From a virus, in the IMG/VR virus record IMGVR_UViG_3300049216_000249, positions 1 to 64,000 of that record: a DNA stretch of 64,000 nucleotides; one strand, given 5' to 3'. The notes beneath the pieces are model-generated. The model worked only from the letters and a program-made list of their open reading frames with translations. It ran no database searches and had not been told where the DNA came from. Positions 57,861 to 64,000 of the stretch are shown in pieces. A program made the position numbers and the translations under genes. The first letter of the stretch is position 1. Every line of letters begins with the position of its first letter.

Positions 57861-58060
57861 ACCACGCGGTCCGCTGGATCGGAACGGCCGCCACTCCCGC
57901 GCTGGCGATGCCATGTCCCACCTGCAACGTGACGATCGGCGAGGCGTGCACGGGCAAGACGTTCCCGCTGCCGCACCGCTCACGGGACGAGATCGCCGAG
58001 GTTTATGGCTTCGTGGCCGTCAAGCCGCCGGGCGGTATGTTCAAGGCCCCAGACCAATGA
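57857..58060 (+). CDS. Small zinc-binding-type protein
   Basis: Encodes 67 residues. MPCPTCNVTIGEACTGKTFP followed by LPHRSR has the CPxC...C...HR pattern seen in small phage and actinobacterial zinc proteins. ATGA overlap with the methyltransferase stop. Function unknown. Confidence 0.7.
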   Translation: MNHAVRWIGTAATPALAMPCPTCNVTIGEACTGKTFPLPHRSRDEIAEVYGFVAVKPPGGMFKAPDQ

Positions 58061-58449
58061 CCCTGCGGCGCATCTCCGGCCAAACCTTCGAAGTCGTCTC
58101 GGTCGGCACCATGGCACGCTGGGCCAAATCCAACGGCATCAAGAAGCGCGGTGCTGGGTGGGTTCAGGCCATCAACGACGCCCGCCGCGCCCTGGACCTC
58201 CATCCGTTCAAGGTCGACCCACGGATGCGGGACACGCCGGACGGTGACATGGCCAGACCGCGCCCCCCTGAGATCGTCAGCGTCATGATCGATGCGCGGG
58301 ACAAGGCTGTGTTGGCCAACGCCATCATGGACGCGGCCAAGGAGGCGCAGGACGAGGCGCGGCGGCTGGATACCGAGGGCGAGAAAATCGTGTTGCGGCA
58401 GCAGTCGATCCGGTTGCGGGCGCTCATCGGCCAGTTGGTGCCGGCGTGA
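58057..58449 (+). CDS. Operon protein, unknown
   Basis: Encodes 130 residues. N-terminal half MTLRRISGQTFEVVSVGTMA and KSNGIKKRGAGWVQAINDAR suggests a small DNA-binding helix. The C-terminal half is a helix (LANAIMDAAKEAQDEARRLD). No family recognised. Confidence 0.6.
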   Translation: MTLRRISGQTFEVVSVGTMARWAKSNGIKKRGAGWVQAINDARRALDLHPFKVDPRMRDTPDGDMARPRPPEIVSVMIDARDKAVLANAIMDAAKEAQDEARRLDTEGEKIVLRQQSIRLRALIGQLVPA

Positions 58450-58766
58450 TGCCTGTCCGCATCCAGAGGTCCCGCGCGAAGGGATGGCGCAAGCCCGAGG
58501 GCGCGGTGGACGTCAGCCGCGGCAGCCGGTGGGGCAACCCGTTCACGGTGGCCGAGCATGGCCGAACCGAGGCGGTGCGGCTGTTCTGCGAGGCGCTTGA
58601 GTCCCCGCTGTTCTGCGGCCGGGCCATCCTGAAGTTCGACATCAACGAGGTGCAGCACCACCTGCGCGGCAAGACGCTGATGTGCTGGTGCCGGGTCGGG
58701 CAGGCATGCCATGCCGACGTCCTGCTGGAAGCGGCCAACCGGCCAGACCCGGAGGCCGCCATCTGA
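58449..58766 (+). CDS. DUF4326-like protein
   Basis: Encodes 105 residues. RIQRSRAKGWRKPEGAVDVS, RGSRWGNPFTVAEHG and TLMCWCRVGQACHADVLLEA carry the three blocks of DUF4326 (basic start, WGNPF, CWC...CHADVLL). The family occurs in phages with unknown function. TGATG overlaps at both ends. Confidence 0.85.
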   Translation: MPVRIQRSRAKGWRKPEGAVDVSRGSRWGNPFTVAEHGRTEAVRLFCEALESPLFCGRAILKFDINEVQHHLRGKTLMCWCRVGQACHADVLLEAANRPDPEAAI

Positions 58767-58969
58767 TGGCCTGGCCCCCTGCAGTACCGGCGGCGGCGGC
58801 AATCGACATTGCCCAGATCGATCAAGAATTGGATCGCCGATGTCCCGGCTGGCGCGATCGCTTGGCGTTCTGCCAGGCATCCAGATGCCCCGGCCGTATT
58901 GAAGTCGATGACGAGGCCATCGGCACATGCCCATGGGAGGCGTGCGAAATGGGGCGTTGGCTAACATGA
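58766..58969 (+). CDS. Small Cys-containing protein
   Basis: Encodes 67 residues with five Cys (RRCPGW, FCQASRCPG, GTCPWEACE). Pairs with CxxxC and CxxxxC spacing may hold a metal. ATGA/TGATG overlaps with its neighbours. No family recognised. Confidence 0.6.
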   Translation: MAWPPAVPAAAAIDIAQIDQELDRRCPGWRDRLAFCQASRCPGRIEVDDEAIGTCPWEACEMGRWLT

Positions 58970-59388
58970 GCAGCACCAAGAAGCCCATCGCCGTCGATGT
59001 CCGGTGCGACTATTGCGGCAAGCCCGCGACGTTCCACCCCAACAGCAGCATCGTCTACGCCGCGGATTACGGACCGATCTGGGCCTGCCTGCCATGCAAG
59101 GCCTGGGTAGGCTGCCACCCAAACGATACCCCACTGGGACGGCTTGCTACGAAGGCGCTGCGGGTCGCCAAGGTGCAGGCGCACGCCGCGTTCGATCCCC
59201 TCTGGAAGGGCAAGATGCGCCGCGATGGCTGCAGCAAGGGGAAGGCCCGGGCGTCCGGCTACAAATGGTTGGCCGCGCAACTCGGGATCGACCCGGCCGA
59301 CTGCCACATCGGGATGATGGACGAGGCCATGTGCGCCCGTGTCGTCGCGGTCTGCAAGGATCGTCCGCGTAGCAAGGAAAGCGCCTGA
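58966..59388 (+). CDS. DUF3268-like zinc-finger protein
   Basis: Encodes 140 residues. VRCDYCGKPATFHPNSSIVY, IWACLPCKAWVGCHPND and TPLGRLATKALRVAKVQAHA, then FDPLWKG match the DUF3268 pattern: two CxxC pairs plus 'H--FDPLW'. Found in phages and mobile elements; probably binds zinc and perhaps DNA. Coupled to both neighbours. Confidence 0.8.
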   Translation: MSSTKKPIAVDVRCDYCGKPATFHPNSSIVYAADYGPIWACLPCKAWVGCHPNDTPLGRLATKALRVAKVQAHAAFDPLWKGKMRRDGCSKGKARASGYKWLAAQLGIDPADCHIGMMDEAMCARVVAVCKDRPRSKESA

Positions 59389-59714
59389 TGCCCATCAGCA
59401 AAGAGAACCGTCGCCGCTACCCGCGTGAATGGCCGCTGATCAGCCTGTCAATCCGCCACCATGCCGGATGGCGCTGCCAGTGGTGCGAGGCCAAGAACGG
59501 CAAGCCTCACCCGGTCACCGGATCAATCGTGGTTCTTACGGTCGCCCACATCAATAATCCCGCGCCGGAACGCATCGAGCCTGACAATCTGAGGGCACTT
59601 TGCCAACGGTGTCATCTCAACCACGACCGCAAGCAGCACACCGCAGTGCAGGCGGCAAACCGCCGGGCCCGGTTGCGCACGATCGAGCTTTTCATGGAGA
59701 TCCCCGATGCCTGA
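59388..59714 (+). CDS. HNH endonuclease
   Basis: Encodes 108 residues. CQWCEAKNG ... LTVAHINNPAPERIEPDNLR ... ALCQRCHLNHDRKQH gives two CxxC zinc knuckles and the His-Asn-His core. It belongs to the small stand-alone HNH group of phages, which nick DNA at packaging or act as homing nucleases. It is far from the terminase, so a packaging role is less certain. Start uses TGATG. Confidence 0.85.
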   Translation: MPISKENRRRYPREWPLISLSIRHHAGWRCQWCEAKNGKPHPVTGSIVVLTVAHINNPAPERIEPDNLRALCQRCHLNHDRKQHTAVQAANRRARLRTIELFMEIPDA

Positions 59715-60051
59715 CGAAGCCCAAACGCCCGAGCTGATCGCCGAGGAAAATGCAGCGCTGATCCGAGATACCATCCGGCGGTTCGTGGATGAGGTGGAAG
59801 CAATCGTAGACCGGTTGATGCCAGAACTTGAGATTGCCACGGCTGCTTTCATTGCGCGGATACGTGCAAATAAGGAATTGCGCGAAGTGATCATCATCGA
59901 CGGTTCATCGGACATGAAAATGCGCGATATGGTTGGTCATTTCCACCGCATACCCGATGTCAAGCCTGAGCCGTTGCCCCTACGGGAGCCAGAGAACTGG
60001 CAGGACCGGAACAAGGCCCAGCAGCGGCGTGCGCTCAAGGGTGGCCGGTGA
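59707..60051 (+). CDS. Operon protein with acidic N-terminus, unknown
   Basis: Encodes 114 residues overlapping the HNH gene by eight bases. Helical first half (ENAALIRDTIRRFVDEVEAI), C-terminal basic and polar. Downstream stop overlaps the next start (TGATG). No family recognised. Confidence 0.6.
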   Translation: MPDEAQTPELIAEENAALIRDTIRRFVDEVEAIVDRLMPELEIATAAFIARIRANKELREVIIIDGSSDMKMRDMVGHFHRIPDVKPEPLPLREPENWQDRNKAQQRRALKGGR

Positions 60052-60284
60052 TGGCTAGCGAAGGAAGAACGGCGGACTGGCTTGAGGCCACCACGCCAGT
60101 AGGCCGAGCTTTGGAACTGGCACACCGCTATGGCCAAATTGATGGGGGTCATCACAAGGCTTGGGTAATAGACCAGATGGTGCGGGCTTTGACAGGTGAC
60201 GGGTATGCCGAGTGGATTGCCAAAAGCAAAGCCGGGGACGACGGGCCCAATACCTATGGCTGGGACGAGGGGATATGCCCATGA
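60051..60284 (+). CDS. Small operon protein of a recurrent phage family
   Basis: Encodes 77 residues. HHKAWVIDQMVRALTGDGYA and TYGWDEGICP form a pattern ('HHKAWVIDQ-VR-L-GD-Y...Y-WD-GI-P') that I remember from many alphaproteobacterial phages. Function unknown. Confidence 0.65.
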   Translation: MASEGRTADWLEATTPVGRALELAHRYGQIDGGHHKAWVIDQMVRALTGDGYAEWIAKSKAGDDGPNTYGWDEGICP

Positions 60285-60517
60285 ATCGCCGGGCGATAAG
60301 GGCCCTGACGCCCGCCCTGGTGCCGGAACTGACAGAATTGGAGCGCATCAATCGGCTTCGGGATGAACTTCGGCTGCTGGAACCCTACCGATCGACCGAT
60401 GGCCTGGTGAAGCTGCGGGACCGGTGTAAGGAATTGAACGACGCCATCAATCGGTTGACGGGTCTTCCGCTGGACGAACCGGGGCGCAAGGAAGCAATGC
60501 GGAAGCGGCTTCGGTGA
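60281..60517 (+). CDS. Small helical operon protein, unknown
   Basis: Encodes 78 residues, nearly all helix (ELERINRLRDELRLLEPYRS, LVKLRDRCKELNDAINRLTG), very charged. ATGA overlap upstream and GTGA overlap downstream. No family recognised. Confidence 0.65.
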   Translation: MNRRAIRALTPALVPELTELERINRLRDELRLLEPYRSTDGLVKLRDRCKELNDAINRLTGLPLDEPGRKEAMRKRLR

Positions 60518-60783
60518 AACGGGCGGCCCAGACCATCCGCTACCGCTGCCCGGCGGCCCACGGCGCGCCCATGCCCGGCCATATCATCATGGGCACCGGC
60601 CCGCGCGTCCGACGCGCGTATCGGGTGCTGGCGTGCCAGAAGGCGAAGTCCACCCCGGCGCTAGGCGTCAGCACCTGGCGGATCACGGTCGAGTCCATGT
60701 CGGCGGCGGCAGGCCGGGCGGAGATCGAAGCCGGTTGCCCGGCTTGGCACATCCAGTGGGATAGGCGTAGGCGGCGCGGATAG
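60514..60783 (+). CDS. Small basic operon protein, unknown
   Basis: Encodes 89 residues from a GTG overlapping the previous stop. Arg-rich ends. The centre GHIIMGTGPRVRRAYRVLAC and STWRITVESMSAAAGRAEIE is a pattern seen in several phage hypothetical proteins (memory). Possibly binds nucleic acid. Confidence 0.6.
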   Translation: MKRAAQTIRYRCPAAHGAPMPGHIIMGTGPRVRRAYRVLACQKAKSTPALGVSTWRITVESMSAAAGRAEIEAGCPAWHIQWDRRRRRG

Positions 60784-60866
60784 CATTGGTTCTGCCGCTT
60801 GGTTGACGGAAAGAAGGCTTCCCGCACACTCCCCTCTCGATGCCTCGTCGAGAAGGGAACGCCAAA

Positions 60867-61316
60867 ATGCCGCGCCCAACCATTCCACAGATACGCAAGT
60901 CGTCCGCGCTTGCGGCAAAGATGCACCATGACCGAGCCATGGAAGGTAATGCCATAGCCGCTATCTGGAAATATAGGGACATCTGTTTCGAAGCGGATAA
61001 TGGCGACCCTCACCGCGAATTAGACGGTATCTTCTATGCCATCAAGGGAAACTGGGCGATTCAGAAGGGGCTTATGCATCCAGGCCGGAACGTCTTCTTG
61101 GATGACATCGAAACCGATTGGGCATCTGGATGCGGATGCCACCTACAACACATTTTCGCCCTACGCGCGCTGCCGTCAGCCATGATCACTGAACGCGGCG
61201 CGGCGAAGATGATCGAGTCACGCAAAAAGGTCGATGCGATGCTTGCCTCCACCGGCGAGACACCGACTGAACGCGCAGCAACACCCGAGAAGCGTCCGTT
61301 TTGGAAATTCTGGTAG
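60867..61316 (+). CDS. Stand-alone paralogue of the MuF-like head protein's C-terminal domain
   Basis: Encodes 149 residues from the ATG at 60867 (AAGGG upstream; a start at 60840 is possible). FYAIKGNWAIQKGLMHPGRN, then CGCHLQHIFALRALPSAMIT aligns with the C-terminal domain at 46854 (FYAVRGCWAIEKGLMKVGPA, FCRCFVQWVYAIRKLPQDML). The portal-proximal N-terminal part is missing. It is the last gene of the rightward operon, 84 bases after the previous stop, 14 kb from its relative. It might be an accessory head or effector protein. Its 3' end is overlapped by a doubtful antisense frame. Confidence 0.75.
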   Translation: MPRPTIPQIRKSSALAAKMHHDRAMEGNAIAAIWKYRDICFEADNGDPHRELDGIFYAIKGNWAIQKGLMHPGRNVFLDDIETDWASGCGCHLQHIFALRALPSAMITERGAAKMIESRKKVDAMLASTGETPTERAATPEKRPFWKFW

Positions 61317-61376
61317 CGAAGGTGCCGGGCGTCCACACAGCTGCCGTGCCGCCGCAATCGCTTCGGGATCAGCCAT
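61218..61376 (-). CDS. Doubtful small leftward gene
   Basis: Encodes 52 residues starting MADPEAIAAARQLCGRPAPS. The first half looks natural; the rest runs antisense to the end of the gene at 60867 and is Cys/Gly-rich. Its ATG overlaps the stop of the 46-residue gene upstream (ATGGCTGA). Low confidence. Confidence 0.3.
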   Translation of the reverse strand: MADPEAIAAARQLCGRPAPSLPEFPKRTLLGCCCAFSRCLAGGGKHRIDLFA

Positions 61377-61509
61377 TGGCGCCGTTCTCCGGCATGAGCC
61401 CGGCGCCCCGCAGGACCGAGTGCGGCACACGCATGCCCAGCCTCATATGCAGCGACTTCGCCAGCACGAAATCGGCCGGCTCCAGATATGCCGGGGTCAA
61501 GTCTTCCAC
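61369..61509 (-). CDS. Small leftward protein, unknown
   Basis: Encodes 46 residues from a GTG at 61509 (VEDLTPAYLEPADFVLAKSL..., then MRVPHSVLRGAGLMPENG), 13 bases after the preceding stop. The sequence has natural composition, but there is no visible ribosome site. Probable gene of the leftward operon. Confidence 0.5.
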   Translation of the reverse strand: MEDLTPAYLEPADFVLAKSLHMRLGMRVPHSVLRGAGLMPENGANG

Positions 61510-61521
61510 TGCGTTAAACCA

Positions 61522-61839
61522 CTAACGTATGCGGTCTAGATCGTGGTCGGTGAGATCCACAGCAGCCTCGGTCTTGGCCTTCGCCATGGTGTCATGCAGG
61601 TCGACGAGCGCGCCAACAACGGCGGCCACCTGGTCGGTCGGCACCACGTTCCAATCCTCCGGTGGGTTCGCCGCCAGAGCCGCCATCTGCCCAACCCACG
61701 CAGCGATCCCGGCGGGCACCGGCTCGTTTCCACCAGACCAGCGCCGGGGATTGCGGCTGTCGACGTTCAGGGCCGCCGCTAGGGTGCGTGGCGTCCAGCC
61801 GAGAATGTCCAGGGCCGCATTCAGTTCGTCGGCTGTCAT
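61522..61839 (-). CDS. HTH-type small protein
   Basis: Encodes 105 residues. MTADELNAALDILGWTPRTL then AAALNVDSRNPRRWSGGNEP is a helix-turn-helix of the phage 'RRWSGG' kind; the C-terminal part is helical. It overlaps the preceding gene's TGA by four bases. Probably a transcription regulator, role unknown. Confidence 0.75.
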   Translation of the reverse strand: MTADELNAALDILGWTPRTLAAALNVDSRNPRRWSGGNEPVPAGIAAWVGQMAALAANPPEDWNVVPTDQVAAVVGALVDLHDTMAKAKTEAAVDLTDHDLDRIR

Positions 61840-62087
61840 GGTGTGTCCTGTTCGTCGCGCATTCGTCCCAACATGGCCGCGCCAAATGGCGTCTTAGCTT
61901 CCATCGTGACGTTCACCATAAGGGGATCGGGAAAATAAGTGATATTGACGTCGATGGTGATGTGGTCAGTCGAATTGAAAGAGATGCTGGACAGCGACGC
62001 ATTCGCGCGCTGTGTGAGCCAAGCGATCCCCTCGTCGTTATATTTGAGGCCGCCATCTGGTGGTGGATCGATATCTTCTGTCGTCAT
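61836..62087 (-). CDS. Small leftward operon protein, unknown
   Basis: Encodes 83 residues from the ATG at 62087 (ATGA). Beta-rich centre (ASLSSISFNSTDHITIDVNI) and a helical end (AMLGRMRDEQDTP). No family recognised. Lower G+C than neighbours. Confidence 0.6.
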   Translation of the reverse strand: MTTEDIDPPPDGGLKYNDEGIAWLTQRANASLSSISFNSTDHITIDVNITYFPDPLMVNVTMEAKTPFGAAMLGRMRDEQDTP

Positions 62088-62440
62088 GCTTCCTTCTCCG
62101 GCCGTTGGTCTGGGTGCCTCTCGTAATAGGCCCATAGCAGTTTTCTCGCTGCCGGTTGGTCATCGCATTCCACGCCGTCGACGCGGTAGCGCCAAGCGCC
62201 TCTCGACCCGGTGCGCTGCAAAGGAGGGTGCGTCATGCTTTGCTCCCAGTGGACACCCGGCCCCTTTGGCTCGGTCACGGTCCACCAATGGGAAGGACGA
62301 TCTTGGCGTGATGGCGTATCCATTGCCCCGGCCGATTGCCGCCCAAGCCTATAGGCCGCCCCCAGCATGTGCATCAGGACATTGTTGGCGACATGGCCGT
62401 GCTGATGAATGATGGCCTCAAACTCGCGTTCGGGTGTCAT
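62084..62440 (-). CDS. Leftward operon protein, unknown
   Basis: Encodes 118 residues. First third helical (REFEAIIHQHGHVANNVLMH), then a Trp/His-rich region (SHWWTVTEPKGPGVHWEQSM) and a helical end (AARKLLWAYYERHPDQRPEK). Four-base overlaps both sides. No domain recognised. Confidence 0.6.
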   Translation of the reverse strand: MTPEREFEAIIHQHGHVANNVLMHMLGAAYRLGRQSAGAMDTPSRQDRPSHWWTVTEPKGPGVHWEQSMTHPPLQRTGSRGAWRYRVDGVECDDQPAARKLLWAYYERHPDQRPEKEA

Positions 62441-62544
62441 AGGGGATCTCCCACATTCGGGCCGGGGCCAACCCCTGGCGCCCGGTCACAGTGCACGGCA
62501 GAAACTGGCGGCGCAAGAGGCGTCGTGACGGGCGCGAGGGTCAT
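62437..62544 (-). CDS. Tiny Pro-rich leftward protein
   Basis: Encodes 35 residues (MTLAPVTTPLAPPVSAVHCD...) bridging two larger genes by ATGA overlaps on both ends. This exact fit suggests it is translated, although the function is unknown. Confidence 0.45.
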   Translation of the reverse strand: MTLAPVTTPLAPPVSAVHCDRAPGVGPGPNVGDPL

Positions 62545-63095
62545 GGCCTGAACTCCACCAGCGGCAGATCGTAGGCGATCCGGCTGCTATGCTTAGGCCA
62601 GCCGGATTTCGTCAGTCCGAGGCACATCATCTTACGCCCGTCAGCCTTGAGCAGGCGGACCAGCGTGCGAGCATGCGGCATCAGGACTTCCGGCGGATCA
62701 CCGCACGCCATGACGATCAAGGCTGCATAGGCGGCCAGCACGCGGATTTTCTGGTGGTTGTCGGGATGATTTACCGTCACCCCCGGCGCGCACATTCCCG
62801 CCGGATCAGTGCTGGCATAGCTACCGGCATTCACCTTATAGAGGCGACCAAATCCCCAGCGCGTGGCGTAGCCCCAATCTTTGCGCACTGTCAGGTCGTC
62901 GCTGTCCACGCCTGCTGTGCTTGGGTTCATGCCGCAGCACAGGACGTATGGCGCACCGGGCGCACTGTCAGACAGGTGGCGTTCGAGCCATAGCCGGTGT
63001 TCGTGCCGATCGCCGACGAACAGAGCGTCGCCGGATACGCCGGGGAGCAGGGGCAAGCGGGTTTTGCCTCCCGCGTCGTGCCGAACGTCGCTCAT
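62541..63095 (-). CDS. DUF1643-like protein
   Basis: Encodes 184 residues. VLCCGMNPSTAGVDSDDLTV, RKDWGYATRWGFGRLYKVNA and NHQKIRVLAAYAALIVMACG are the hallmarks of DUF1643 ('MNPSTA' then 'DDTVRK', then a Cys-Gly strand). Families of this type occur in phages and genomic islands, with suspected base- or nucleotide-related roles that are unproved. Overlaps both neighbours. Confidence 0.8.
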   Translation of the reverse strand: MSDVRHDAGGKTRLPLLPGVSGDALFVGDRHEHRLWLERHLSDSAPGAPYVLCCGMNPSTAGVDSDDLTVRKDWGYATRWGFGRLYKVNAGSYASTDPAGMCAPGVTVNHPDNHQKIRVLAAYAALIVMACGDPPEVLMPHARTLVRLLKADGRKMMCLGLTKSGWPKHSSRIAYDLPLVEFRP

Positions 63096-63313
63096 TGGTC
63101 ATACCCCTCACGCCACCAATTCCACTTGTCAGTTCCGCGTGGATGCGGGTTTGCCGTTATCGCCATGCCCGACAGATAGGCGCGGCGACCAGCCATAAGC
63201 TCCATATCGTATTGGGCAAATTCATCCGCCTTTAGTTCCTGGTTTTTGCCGGTGTTTTTGCACCAATCGCACCCACCGCCTCGGCAGCGCGGACAATCCA
63301 TATCAAGAGCCAT
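63092..63313 (-). CDS. Zinc-finger protein with Rmf-like C-terminus
   Basis: Encodes 73 residues from the ATG at 63313. MDCPRCRGGGCDWCKNTGKN is a CxxC...CxxC zinc knuckle like DnaJ-type repeats. The end GRRAYLSGMAITANPHPRGT followed by DKWNWWREGYDQ resembles ribosome-modulation-factor/CrpP-type sequences (Gly, Pro, Trp-x-x-Gly). The longer frame to 63496 is a shadow of the neighbouring gene. Confidence 0.65.
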   Translation of the reverse strand: MALDMDCPRCRGGGCDWCKNTGKNQELKADEFAQYDMELMAGRRAYLSGMAITANPHPRGTDKWNWWREGYDQ

Positions 63314-63720
63314 CACGCCCCTCCGCCCGCGTCTGAGAGCAAATCGCCATGGCCCGGCCATTCGCCCGGTGCATCGAAATTCGGCGTGAAGAACCCCAGC
63401 GCCCCGCGGCATGGCCGAAACGGCAGCGGCCGAGCATTCTGCAGCACGAAGCCATACCGCCCGAAAAACCAGAGTGATGCGCTGACTGTGACGCAATCCA
63501 CAATCTCGGCCACACCGACGATTCCGCCCACATCTAGATCGTCAGGAAGCGATATGTCCAACCCAGGGAAATCGCCGCGATCAAAATCCCGATCGAACTT
63601 CTTCCCCGCGTGGATCAGCACTGGGCCGCGATATCGGGTCGGCCATGACCGGTTTTCGACGTCCTTTTGGCCGGATACGATCAGGTGTGCCCATGGCTGC
63701 ATGATGGATAGCGCTTTCAT
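63313..63720 (-). CDS. ASCH/PUA-like domain protein
   Basis: Encodes 135 residues from the ATG at 63720. MKALSIMQPWAHLIVSGQKD, VENRSWPTRYRGPVLIHAGK and GGIVGVAEIVDCV are the ordered features of ASCH domains ('QPWA..I..G.K..E.R.W...Y.G...I'). These PUA-like folds bind RNA or modified nucleosides. Stop/start TGATG with the next gene. Confidence 0.85.
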   Translation of the reverse strand: MKALSIMQPWAHLIVSGQKDVENRSWPTRYRGPVLIHAGKKFDRDFDRGDFPGLDISLPDDLDVGGIVGVAEIVDCVTVSASLWFFGRYGFVLQNARPLPFRPCRGALGFFTPNFDAPGEWPGHGDLLSDAGGGA

Positions 63721-63989
63721 CCTGCCTTTCCGCCCGCGTCTGATCGGGTGACTGCATCGGCAACGCCAATCGTGTGGACCTTGAACCCCTTCTCCTGCAT
63801 GCCCTGCCAAATCTGGCGAACCACGTAACTGCTGGGGTCAAGCCATTTTGCCGAGCCGAAAACATGCTCTGGCAACCATGACCGGATCATCCAGCACTTC
63901 GCGTGGCCCTGGCTGAAGATGTTGATGCTATTGTCATCGACCTTTCCATCCGGCCAGGTGACGAAGTGGATGCTCTTGCCTTCAGCCAT
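63717..63989 (-). CDS. Leftward operon protein, unknown
   Basis: Encodes 90 residues beginning MAEGKSIHFVTWPDGKVDDN, GGAGA just upstream at the window edge. Mixed alpha/beta with Trp and His; KGFKVHTIGVADAVTRSDAG near the end. First visible gene of this operon; its own promoter lies outside the window. No family recognised. Confidence 0.6.
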   Translation of the reverse strand: MAEGKSIHFVTWPDGKVDDNSINIFSQGHAKCWMIRSWLPEHVFGSAKWLDPSSYVVRQIWQGMQEKGFKVHTIGVADAVTRSDAGGKAG

Positions 63990-64000
63990 TGGAATCTCCG

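Overview
The window reads as part of a GC-rich temperate phage-plasmid (a myovirus genome that also carries plasmid replication and partition genes), probably from an alphaproteobacterium. The host guess rests on base composition and on the resemblance of many small proteins to those of alphaproteobacterial phages, and is only an inference. No integrase was found. Instead there is a RepA-type initiator (20247-21230), an array of 20-bp iterons just upstream of it (19948-20199, plus one inverted copy at 19799-19818), and a ParA / ribbon-helix-helix partition pair (18789-19678). The outer genes run off the left edge, so the replicon is larger than 64 kb.

Layout. (1) 1-8021, minus strand: an early operon with a DUF1376-type replication protein, a RuvC-like resolvase, a possible ribosome-modulation-factor-like protein, a Cro-like regulator and many short overlapping genes. 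It ends in a protein with a long Ala-rich 12-bp repeat cut by the window edge. (2) 8031-8744: the immunity switch, a Cro-like gene diverging from a CI/S24-like repressor around a perfect palindrome TGTGCA-N3-TGCACA. The same palindrome recurs at several other promoters from 1.8 to 53.7 kb. (3) 8884-18665, plus strand: second early operon, with a RecT-family annealase, a MarR-type regulator, a DUF6197-like protein and a 1674-residue methyltransferase-helicase of the DarB / N12-methylase kind. (4) 18789-21230: par-ori-rep plasmid core. (5) 21241-21810: HTH and ParB-like pair behind its own palindrome. (6) 22030-51486, minus strand: one long late unit. Its transcription order is small and large terminase, portal, MuF-like head protein, a Nudix-protease-scaffold fusion, capsid proteins, neck, contractile sheath and tube, a frameshifted tail chaperone, tape measure with a lysozyme-like domain, baseplate, tail fibres, three Sec-signal-bearing proteins, and a lysis group with a GH24 endolysin. 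Two plus-strand morons interrupt it. (7) 51846-53328, minus: a ParB-like plus DNA methyltransferase pair that looks like one gene split by a frameshift. (8) 53757-61316, plus: a tightly overlapping operon of about 17 small nucleic-acid-related genes (cytosine methyltransferase, HNH nuclease, GP88-like Cys protein, deoxyribosyltransferase-like protein, zinc-finger proteins) under one of the operators. (9) 61522-63989, minus: a further operon of small proteins (DUF1643-like, ASCH-like, zinc-finger).

How it works together (inference): the repressor would silence both early operons and the 53.7-kb operon through scattered operators, while RepA/iterons and ParA/RHH maintain the quiescent genome as a plasmid. 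On induction the DUF1376, RecT and RuvC-like proteins serve replication and recombination. The methyltransferases and the DarB-like protein would protect the DNA, and the late unit builds a contractile-tailed virion.
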